Part shown: piece after piece, positions 1 through 5,642 of the stretch
Layout: the number at the start of each line of letters is the position of its first letter
Numbering within the stretch: the stretch's first letter is position 1
NCBI GenBank assembly: GCA_026988445.1
Contig: JALSLF010000546.1
Location: forward strand, 1 to 7,843
Origin: Bacteroidales bacterium
GTDB taxonomy: Bacteria; Bacteroidota; Bacteroidia; Bacteroidales; NBLH01
DNA: 7,843 bases
Direction: 5' to 3'
Translations under genes and position numbers: made by a program
The notes under the pieces: generated by a model
What the model saw: the letters and a program-made list of their open reading frames with translations, nothing else
The model's database searches: none
Told to the model about the DNA's origin: nothing

Positions 1-132
1 TTAGAGGAAGTTGAAAAAATTATCATTTTAAAAGTATTAAAAAAACACAGGGGAAATATTAGTAGTGCAGCAAAAGAGCTTGGACTTACCCGTACATCTT
101 TATATCGTAGATTAGAAAAATATGATTTATAA
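1..132 (+). CDS. NtrC-family response regulator, C-terminal fragment (5' end outside window)
   Basis: The window opens inside a reading frame of 43 codons ending in TAA at 130-132. The peptide contains GNISSAAKELGLTRTSLYRR, the Fis-type helix-turn-helix that ends sigma-54-dependent NtrC/NtrX-like regulators (N-terminal receiver, central AAA+ domain, C-terminal DNA-binding domain). Only the DNA-binding domain is visible. The receiver and ATPase are inferred from family knowledge and from the kinase gene that overlaps the stop codon by 11 bp. The protein would bind DNA in the cytoplasm and, once phosphorylated by the neighbouring kinase, activate sigma-54 RNA polymerase. Its targets cannot be read from the window. 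A stand-alone Fis-like protein is possible but much less likely, because the overlap with a sensor kinase is the usual layout of NtrC-type pairs in Bacteroidota. Confidence 0.9.
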   Translation, partial: LEEVEKIIILKVLKKHRGNISSAAKELGLTRTSLYRRLEKYDL

Positions 133-1483
133 AAATTTCAGGATAAATATTATTTTCAGGGTAATATTGCTTGTTTTAAGCATTTTTGCTTTTGTATATG
201 TGCTTTTGGCCGGAAAATTTTTTATGACCCCTTTGATATTTGCGATATTAATTCTTATCCAAATTATTTCATTAGTTAATTATATTGATAAAACCAATCG
301 GATTGTTAGTAATTTCTTAGATTCCATTCGTTTTTCCGATTTTAGCCGTACTTTTCAGGTAGAAGGTTTGGGTGCTTCATTTGACCATCTTAAACGTTCT
401 TTTAATCGGGTTATTGATGATTTTCAGAAAATAAGAAGCGAAAAAGAAGAACATTATTTTTATTTACAACAAATTATTTCGCATGTCGAAATTGGGATAT
501 TGGCTTATAGAAAAGATGGAAAGGTGGAAATGATAAATAATGCAGCGAAAAAACTGTTCAGTATTCACAATTTGGAAAATATCCATTTACTGGAAAAATG
601 GAGTACCGGATTGGATAAAATATTTTTAAATATTAAACCCGGTGATAATGAACTAGTAAAGCTTAAAAAAGGTGAAGATATTTTGCAACTTTCTATTCAT
701 GCAACAGAATTTAAAATTAATGAGCGTGAAATAATTTTAGTTTCGATAAAAAATATTCAAACAGAGCTGGAAGAGCAAGAAATGAAAGCGTGGCAAAAAT
801 TAATTCGTGTGCTTACTCATGAAATAATGAACTCCATTGCACCTATTGCCTCGCTTACATCTACAGTAAACCTTATGGTAAAAGATGCCTCAGAAGAAAT
901 TAAACAAAAAAATCAAGAAGGCTTTGATAACGAAACTTTTGATGATATTATTGAGGCGTTGGAAACTATTCATAAACGAAGTACGGGATTAATTCATTTT
1001 GTTGAAAAGTATCGTAATTTAACCAAAATTCCCGATCCTAATTTTTCGGTTTATAACATTAAAAATCAATTTGAAAATATTTTTAATTTATTAAAAAAAG
1101 AACTTTCTGATAAGAATATTCGCTTAGAAATTGATGTTATTCCTGAAAAATTAGAACTTACTGCTGATGAACAGTTAGTGGAGCAGGTATTAATTAATAT
1201 GGTAAAAAATTCAATTCAAGCATTGGAAAACACCCAAAAACCACATATAAAACTTAAAGCATATATTAATAACAATGGGCGAAGAGTCATTCAAGTCCTT
1301 GACAATGGACAAGGTATTATTAGTGAGGTAGGAGATAAAATATTTATACCTTTTTTTACTACTAAATCAGCCGGCTCCGGTATAGGGCTTAGTCTTTCAA
1401 AGCAAATTATGCGCTTGCACGGTGGGAATATCAAAGTTAAATCCGAGCCTTTTAAAGAAACCTGTTTTACACTTACGTTTTAA
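122..1483 (+). CDS. NtrY-like PAS sensor histidine kinase, membrane-bound
   Basis: This 453-residue protein is the likely phosphodonor of the upstream NtrC-type regulator. The order visible is: two transmembrane helices at about residues 9-31 and 34-53 with almost no periplasmic loop; a linker/HAMP-like helix at about 54-105; a PAS-like domain at about 110-215; a DHp domain with H-box LTHEIMNSIAPI (phosphoacceptor His233); and a HATPase domain with N-box Asn359/Asn363, G1 box DNGQGI (394-399) and G2 box GSGIGLSLSKQ (418-428). The RSTGL-IHFVEKYRNLTKIP-like stretch after the H-box is typical of the NtrY-like (COG5000) subfamily. With so little outside the membrane, the signal is probably intracellular or sensed within the membrane, by the PAS or TM region. 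The ATG lies inside the regulator's last codons (11-bp overlap), so translational coupling is expected. All catalytic motifs are intact. The signal and regulon are unknown. Confidence 0.95.
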   Translation: MIYKNFRINIIFRVILLVLSIFAFVYVLLAGKFFMTPLIFAILILIQIISLVNYIDKTNRIVSNFLDSIRFSDFSRTFQVEGLGASFDHLKRSFNRVIDDFQKIRSEKEEHYFYLQQIISHVEIGILAYRKDGKVEMINNAAKKLFSIHNLENIHLLEKWSTGLDKIFLNIKPGDNELVKLKKGEDILQLSIHATEFKINEREIILVSIKNIQTELEEQEMKAWQKLIRVLTHEIMNSIAPIASLTSTVNLMVKDASEEIKQKNQEGFDNETFDDIIEALETIHKRSTGLIHFVEKYRNLTKIPDPNFSVYNIKNQFENIFNLLKKELSDKNIRLEIDVIPEKLELTADEQLVEQVLINMVKNSIQALENTQKPHIKLKAYINNNGRRVIQVLDNGQGIISEVGDKIFIPFFTTKSAGSGIGLSLSKQIMRLHGGNIKVKSEPFKETCFTLTF

Positions 1484-1511
1484 AATTTAGGTGTAATCTA
1501 AAATAAAATTA

Positions 1512-1519
1512 TACTTTTG
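1512..1519 (+). promoter_or_regulatory. Candidate Bacteroidota -7 box (TACTTTTG) for queE
   Basis: TACTTTTG matches the Bacteroidota sigma-A -7 consensus TAnnTTTG exactly. It lies 17 nt before the TTG start of queE, which would give a leader of roughly 10 nt. No convincing -33 TTG is seen at the usual spacing. The box follows the histidine kinase stop by about 30 nt, so queE probably has its own promoter. Confidence 0.5.
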
Positions 1520-1536
1520 CAGCCAAAACAATAAAA

Positions 1537-2169
1537 TTGGAACAAAAAGATAAGAACATATTTGAAAACGGACAAAAATTACCCTTAATTGATGAGTTTT
1601 ACACGATTCAAGGTGAAGCTTTTCATACAGGCTTAGCTGCATATTTTATTCGTATTGGTGGTTGCGATATTGGTTGCAGGTGGTGTGATACAAAAATATC
1701 ATGGAGTTTTGATACGCATCGTTTGGCTGATGTGAAAGAAATAACTAAAAATGTTCTTAAAAATAATGCTGATACAATTGTCGTTACCGGTGGTGAACCT
1801 ACGCTTTATCAGTTAGCACCGCTTTGTGCCGAAATAAAAAAGCACAGTATCCAAACCCATATTGAAACCTCAGGTGCTTATAAATTAACCGGTGAATGGG
1901 ATTGGATTTGCTTGTCGCCCAAAAAACAAAATCCCCCGCTTGAGGAAATTTATCAAAAAGCCAATGAGTTAAAAGTGATTATTTACGAGCCGGATGATTA
2001 TCGTTGGGCCGAGGAAGTTGCCCAAAAAGTAAATAAAGAATGTAAATTGTTTTTACAACCCGAATGGAGCCGGCACAAAAAACTTATTCCCGAAATTGTA
2101 GAATACGTAAAAAATAATAAAAAATGGCGTATTTCTTTACAGGCTCATAAATTCATGCGTATTCCATAG
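1537..2169 (+). CDS. queE: 7-carboxy-7-deazaguanine synthase (radical SAM, queuosine pathway)
   Basis: QueE converts 6-carboxy-5,6,7,8-tetrahydropterin to 7-carboxy-7-deazaguanine, using SAM and a [4Fe-4S] cluster. This is the committed ring contraction on the way to preQ0 and queuosine in tRNA. At 210 residues it has the short-form length of the family. Visible motifs are the N-terminal substrate region FYTIQGEAFHTG (21-32), the cluster motif CX3CX2C at Cys43, Cys47 and Cys50, the SAM-binding TGGEP (84-88), SPKKQNPP (127-134), and the C-terminal LQAHKFMRIP, which matches the usual LQ.HK..GIP ending. The start is TTG: the frame has a stop at 1504-1506, no ATG between it and 1537, and the next ATG comes only near the C-terminus. 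The other queuosine genes are not in the window, so a role in DNA 7-deazaguanine modification cannot be excluded, but tRNA queuosine is the default reading. Confidence 0.96.
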   Translation: MEQKDKNIFENGQKLPLIDEFYTIQGEAFHTGLAAYFIRIGGCDIGCRWCDTKISWSFDTHRLADVKEITKNVLKNNADTIVVTGGEPTLYQLAPLCAEIKKHSIQTHIETSGAYKLTGEWDWICLSPKKQNPPLEEIYQKANELKVIIYEPDDYRWAEEVAQKVNKECKLFLQPEWSRHKKLIPEIVEYVKNNKKWRISLQAHKFMRIP

Positions 2170-2228
2170 ATTGGTTTTAGTAATTTAATATCCTAAATTC
2201 GCAGCTATGTTTGTAAGAAGATTGTTAT

Positions 2229-2300
2229 GGATTTAAGGGATTATAAGATTTACAATTTTATCAATTATCCAATCTGTATTATTCCAATATATCAATTTGC
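2229..2300 (+). repeat. Degenerate short phased repeats in the queE to 2418 gap
   Basis: The 248 bp between queE and the next gene hold no credible gene. From about 2229 to 2300 the minus strand reads as a run of roughly 8-nt units of the type AAATTG / ATATATTG / CAGATTGG / TAAATCTT / ATAATCCC / TTAAATCC. This resembles short AT-rich phased repeats sometimes found between Bacteroidota genes, often as remnants of mobile or accessory segments. The units are degenerate and the boundaries are approximate. It could also be plain compositional bias. Confidence 0.3.
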
Positions 2301-2405
2301 TTTACCCATACAAATATACCAATTACCTACCATTGTACTGCGTATTGAGCTATGATATGTCGATATAGGCAAGAGTATAGTTTTCTAATTTTGAATTATA
2401 TGTTT

Positions 2406-2413
2406 TATCTTTG
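2406..2413 (+). promoter_or_regulatory. Candidate -7 box (TATCTTTG) directly before the OmpA-family gene
   Basis: TATCTTTG matches TAnnTTTG exactly, and only four bases separate it from the ATG at 2418. If used, transcription would start at or almost at the start codon, giving a leaderless or near-leaderless mRNA. A T-rich stretch at 2381-2385 sits at a plausible -33 distance but lacks a clear TTG. Confidence 0.45.
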
Positions 2414-2417
2414 AAGT

Positions 2418-4310
2418 ATGAAAAAGATTTTTGCATTACTGATTTTTGTATCTTTATTTCAACTTGTTATTGCTCAAAACAAGTATTACTCTAACAAAAA
2501 AAAGGCAGTTAAAGCGTTTGAAACTGCTTTACAAAATTACAACCTTCAATATTATGCGCGTGCGAAACAAAATTTATCCAATGCATTAAAAATTGATGCA
2601 AAATTTTTAGACGCATACGTACTTTTAGCTGAAATTTGCACAGATGAAGGCAATAAAAAAGAGGCAATTGAGTATTTCAATAAAGCTTTAGGTATTGACC
2701 ATGATTATTTTCCGATGATATATTTGCGCAAAGCAGATTTAGAATTACAAACCGGTTTATATGAAGCTGCTAAGAATGATTATGTTCAATTTTTAAGTTT
2801 TGAAAAAAAATCAAAAAGATATTTGGAATATGTAAATAGCAAAATTCAGTCGTGTGATTTTGCATTAAATATGCTAAAGCATAAAGTCCCGTTTAATCCT
2901 CAAAATTTGGGTAGTGCTATCAATAGCGAAATTAGTGAATATTGGCCATGCATAACTGCTGATGGCGCTAACCTTGTTTTTACCCGCAGCGATAGAAAAA
3001 AACATACCCCCGAAGATTTGTTTTTTTCAAAAAAAATCAACGGAAAATGGCAATCAGCCAAAAATATCGGACCACCGGTAAATACACCTAAAAGCGAAGG
3101 GGCTCAATCCATTTCGGCAGACGGACGCACAATGGTCTTTACGGCTTGTTTGCGCCCGGAAGGTATAGGGAGTTGCGATATTTATATTTCGCATAAAGTA
3201 GGTAATACATGGACTAAACCGTTGAATATGGGAACACCGGTAAATTCAAAGTATAAAGAAACACAACCCGCATTAACTGCCGATGGACGTGGAATTTACT
3301 TTGTCAGTAACCGTTTGGGCGGAAAAGGTGCATTTGATATTTGGTACAGTTTTTTACAAAAAAACGGCAAATGGTCAAAGCCGGTGAATTTAGGCGATAG
3401 TATCAATACAAAAGAAGATGAGTTGGCGCCTTTTATTCATTACGATGGGAAAAGCTTGTACTTTTCATCTTTTGGGCATCCCGGAATGGGAGGAAGTGAT
3501 ATGTTCCTGTCAAAAAAAATAAATGATACTACATGGTCTAAACCTTTAAATTTAGGTTATCCCATAAATACTTATTTCAATGAGGAAAGCTTGATTGTTA
3601 CCGCAGACGGCATGTCCGGAATGTTTTCGTCTGATATGGAAGGGGGCTACGGACAAAAAGATATTTACCGCTTTAACTTGTATGATAAAATCAAGCCCGG
3701 TAAAACAATATTTGCAAAAGGCATAGTTTACAATGCGATAAATAGTAATCCTTTACGTGCAAAAATAAAAATTACCGGTTTAAGCGATAGCTGTATTTTT
3801 GAAACACTTTCCGATAAAATTACCGGTGATTTTTTAATTACGCTGCCGCCTGCTAAAAGCTATGCTTTTAATGTAACAAAAAAAGGATTTTTACCTTATT
3901 CAAAAAACTTATTTTTGCCCGATAGCAACATTATTATAAAAATTCCTTTACATCCCATTGAAAAAGGAAAAGTATTTGTTTTACGGAATATCTTTTTTGA
4001 TATAGATAAATACAATCTGAAACCCGAATCGTTTACCGAATTAAACTTATTAAAAGATTTTTTATTGAATAACAAAAAAATAATTATTGAAATTCAGGGA
4101 CATACGGATAATACAGGAACTTCGGTGCATAATAAAATATTATCGGTAAACAGGGCAAAAGCAGTTTACAATTACCTTATATCGCAAGGTATTGATAAAA
4201 AAAGATTAACTTATAAAGGTTTTGCCGATACTCAAGCCATTGCCGATAATAATACAGAAGAGGGGAGAGCCTTAAATCGTCGTACGGCGTTTAAAATTAT
4301 AGCTTATTGA
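2418..4310 (+). CDS. Exported TPR / PD40 propeller / regulatory-like / OmpA-C protein, PorE-like architecture
   Basis: This 630-residue envelope protein starts with a signal peptide ending LVIAQ (cleavage expected after Ala19, leaving N-terminal Gln). TPR-like helices follow at about 25-145. A PD40/WD40-like beta-propeller at about 170-420 has five recognisable blades of the ..S.DG..L.F.S type (near 175, 226, 281, 336 and 388), with a recurring W.KP.NLG.P.NT motif. A carboxypeptidase-regulatory-like beta-sandwich lies at about 430-512, and a C-terminal OmpA peptidoglycan-binding domain at 520-630. In the OmpA domain, GHTDNTG supplies Asp564 and LSVNRA supplies Arg579; their 15-residue spacing fits the diaminopimelate-binding pair of OmpA-type domains. 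The same domain order is found in PorE, a type IX secretion component, but that protein is a lipoprotein while this one has a type I signal and no lipobox Cys. Many Bacteroidota carry several paralogs, so function is inferred only as a peptidoglycan-anchored periplasmic scaffold. No obvious terminator follows. Confidence 0.93.
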   Translation: MKKIFALLIFVSLFQLVIAQNKYYSNKKKAVKAFETALQNYNLQYYARAKQNLSNALKIDAKFLDAYVLLAEICTDEGNKKEAIEYFNKALGIDHDYFPMIYLRKADLELQTGLYEAAKNDYVQFLSFEKKSKRYLEYVNSKIQSCDFALNMLKHKVPFNPQNLGSAINSEISEYWPCITADGANLVFTRSDRKKHTPEDLFFSKKINGKWQSAKNIGPPVNTPKSEGAQSISADGRTMVFTACLRPEGIGSCDIYISHKVGNTWTKPLNMGTPVNSKYKETQPALTADGRGIYFVSNRLGGKGAFDIWYSFLQKNGKWSKPVNLGDSINTKEDELAPFIHYDGKSLYFSSFGHPGMGGSDMFLSKKINDTTWSKPLNLGYPINTYFNEESLIVTADGMSGMFSSDMEGGYGQKDIYRFNLYDKIKPGKTIFAKGIVYNAINSNPLRAKIKITGLSDSCIFETLSDKITGDFLITLPPAKSYAFNVTKKGFLPYSKNLFLPDSNIIIKIPLHPIEKGKVFVLRNIFFDIDKYNLKPESFTELNLLKDFLLNNKKIIIEIQGHTDNTGTSVHNKILSVNRAKAVYNYLISQGIDKKRLTYKGFADTQAIADNNTEEGRALNRRTAFKIIAY

Positions 4311-4372
4311 ATATGCCGGTTAAAAAATATTTCTATTTATAATAAGATGCACTAAATGCCGTTATGAAACAA

Positions 4373-4425
4373 GCATGATTAAAATAATTATTAAACTCAC
4401 AAGGCAATGATTATTTTAATCATGC
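4373..4425. promoter_or_regulatory. 53-bp inverted repeat, also two 17-bp dyads 32 bp apart
   Basis: The arms 4373-4392 and 4406-4425 pair over 20 positions, 19 Watson-Crick plus one G-U, around a 13-nt loop. The right arm is itself a dyad, ATGATTA-TTT-TAATCAT (4407-4423, perfect 7-3-7). The left arm carries the related ATGATTA-AAA-TAATTAT (4375-4391, 6 of 7 in the second half). The dyad centres are 32 bp apart, about three helical turns. A third partial half-site, TAATCAC, lies at 4457-4463. It can be read as a paired operator for a dimeric regulator or as an RNA hairpin that protects or ends the upstream transcript. No T-tract follows, so it is not a classical terminator. Confidence 0.6.
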
Positions 4426-4590
4426 GGTTCCATGTGGCAAAATAAATAATTTAAAATAATCACATGAAAAACAAGGTATGGAATTTAAACCAAAATCAAG
4501 CTAAAAATACTTAATTTCACGTAATTAAAATAGAAAAATTGAAATAGGCATTAATTTTGATAAAATTAATTAGATTTTTTTTTATTTTTA

Positions 4591-4598
4591 TACTTTTG
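4591..4598 (+). promoter_or_regulatory. Candidate -7 box (TACTTTTG) for the FGE-fold operon
   Basis: TACTTTTG matches TAnnTTTG exactly and is identical to the box before queE. Transcription would begin near 4603-4606, giving an AT-rich leader of about 110 nt before the ATG at 4715. No clear -33 TTG is seen. Confidence 0.45.
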
Positions 4599-4603
4599 AA
4601 CAC

Positions 4604-4666
4604 TCACTGAATTGCTTATTATAAAAAAATAATATAAAATATAATAAAATAATTGAATTACAGTGA
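4604..4666. repeat. Inverted repeat at the predicted 5' end of the FGE-operon leader
   Basis: TCACTG at 4604-4609 pairs with CAGTGA at 4661-4666, and the stem continues as AATT (4610-4613) with AATT (4656-4659) around one bulged A at 4660. The enclosed loop is 42 nt of almost pure A and T. Its position right at the predicted transcription start suits a 5'-end stem or an operator. The stem is short and may be fortuitous. Confidence 0.35.
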
Positions 4667-4714
4667 TTTAACTAAAATTTAATAATACAAATCTTTCGAT
4701 TAAAATAACTGATA

Positions 4715-5617
4715 ATGAGAAATAAAAGCTTTCAGGACAGATTTTTATACATTTTAATAGTATTTTTTACTTTAAACTTTAGTTTAAATGCACAGCCGGC
4801 TATGGTGCTTGTTGATGGCGGTACCTTTAAAATGGGCAGAGATCAAAAAAAAGAAAAAATTAACTCGGCAGAATTTGCCGATGAACTTCCGCAACATGAA
4901 GTAAGTTTAAATAGTTTTTACATTGGCAAATATGAGGTCACAGTTGGCGAGTATAAAGCATTTTGTAAAGCCACAGGTAAAAAAATGCCTAATGCACCCG
5001 ATTCTGCATGGTTTGCCGAACATCCTGATACTAAAATTTATTATCCTTTATCTAAAACACAATGGTGGGGTTGGAAAGATTATTATCCAATGCAAAATGT
5101 AAGTTGGTATGATGCAATAGAATATTGTAACTGGTTGAGTGAAAAAGAGGGTTTACAAAAATGTTATGTAATAAAAGGAGAAAGTACTACTTGTGATTTT
5201 TCAAAAAACGGATATCGTTTACCAACTGAAGCAGAGTGGGAATATGCAGCCCGTGGAGGACAAAAATCAAAGGGTTATAATTATTCAGGAAGTGATAATC
5301 CTGATGAGGTTGCTTGGTATGATGAAACTTCAAAATTAAAAGGTCCTGCTAAAGTGGGAACTAAAAAACCAAATGAACTAGGTATTTATGATATGAGTGG
5401 TAACGTTTGGGAATGGTGTTGGGATTTTTATTCGGCTAATTATTATGCAAACAGCCCAAAAGATAACCCCAAAGGTCCCGGCTCAAGAATTTACAGAGTT
5501 ACACGTGGAGGCTCATGGCATTATCGCGACCAACTTGCCCGAAATGCTGATAGAGATGGTCCGCGTCCCGGATTCACAAGCTTTAATCACGGATTTCGTA
5601 TCGTAAAAAACAAATAA
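4715..5617 (+). CDS. Secreted FGE-sulfatase-domain protein lacking catalytic cysteines (copy 1)
   Basis: This 300-residue protein has a signal peptide ending LNAQ (cleavage expected after Ala26), then a single FGE-sulfatase/SUMF1 domain of C-type-lectin-like fold from about 29 to 297. Family marks are VDGGTFKMG (33-41), FYIGKYEVTVGEYKAFC (68-84), NVSWYDAIEYCNWLS (128-142), RLPTEAEWEYAARGG (168-182), LGIYDMSGNVWEW (222-234) and RGGSW (264-268). In true formylglycine-generating enzyme two Cys follow the GGS motif; here the matching positions are Tyr270 and Ala275, so sulfatase activation is not expected. The fold alone is used for binding or scaffolding in many secreted proteins, and FGE-like domains also form the GldK/PorK and GldJ lipoproteins of type IX secretion, but this protein has no lipobox. 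It is the first gene of a pair; copy 2 starts 25 bp after its stop. The biological role is unknown. Confidence 0.93.
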   Translation: MRNKSFQDRFLYILIVFFTLNFSLNAQPAMVLVDGGTFKMGRDQKKEKINSAEFADELPQHEVSLNSFYIGKYEVTVGEYKAFCKATGKKMPNAPDSAWFAEHPDTKIYYPLSKTQWWGWKDYYPMQNVSWYDAIEYCNWLSEKEGLQKCYVIKGESTTCDFSKNGYRLPTEAEWEYAARGGQKSKGYNYSGSDNPDEVAWYDETSKLKGPAKVGTKKPNELGIYDMSGNVWEWCWDFYSANYYANSPKDNPKGPGSRIYRVTRGGSWHYRDQLARNADRDGPRPGFTSFNHGFRIVKNK

Positions 5618-5642
5618 AGTTCATTCATCTATATTATAAAAA

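Larger units (their letters stand above)
4311..4714. other. 404-bp AT-rich intergenic region with inverted repeats and candidate promoter, no gene
   Basis: No coding frame with recognisable content is present on either strand. The region holds a large inverted repeat (4373-4425), a weaker CATGTG...CACATG pair at about 4431-4466, a candidate -7 box (4591-4598), and a second inverted repeat just after that box (4604-4666). It is much longer than the other gaps here, which suggests it carries the control region of the downstream FGE-fold operon. A small RNA cannot be ruled out from sequence alone. Confidence 0.7.

Noticed and set aside
1484..1511. TTTAG...CTAAA pairing after the histidine kinase as a terminator
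   Set aside because: The stem is only 5 A/T-rich pairs with no T-tract.
2207..2236. Nine-codon ATG frame after queE, behind a weak TAAATTCG box at 2194-2201
   Set aside because: It is too short, lacks similarity to any known leader peptide, and the box deviates from TAnnTTTG.
4373..4425. Inverted repeat as a MITE or insertion-sequence remnant
   Set aside because: No target-site duplication flanks it, the arms enclose only 13 nt, and no second copy occurs in the window.
4431..4466. CATGTG...CACATG inverted repeat as a separate hairpin
   Set aside because: The stem is only 6 bp around a 24-nt loop and does not extend; kept only as a note within the intergenic region.
4311..4714. Sigma-54 promoter controlled by the NtrC-type regulator
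   Set aside because: The only TGGC-like start (4435) is not followed by TTGC at the required spacing.
5397..5606. 69-codon open frame inside FGE-fold copy 1
   Set aside because: It is an out-of-frame overlap of a well-conserved domain, has no recognisable motif, and a matching frame appears in copy 2 (6217-6465) simply because the DNA is duplicated.
4715..5617. Annotation as functional formylglycine-generating enzyme or sulfatase maturase
   Set aside because: Both catalytic Cys positions after GGSW are Tyr and Ala, and no sulfatase gene is nearby.
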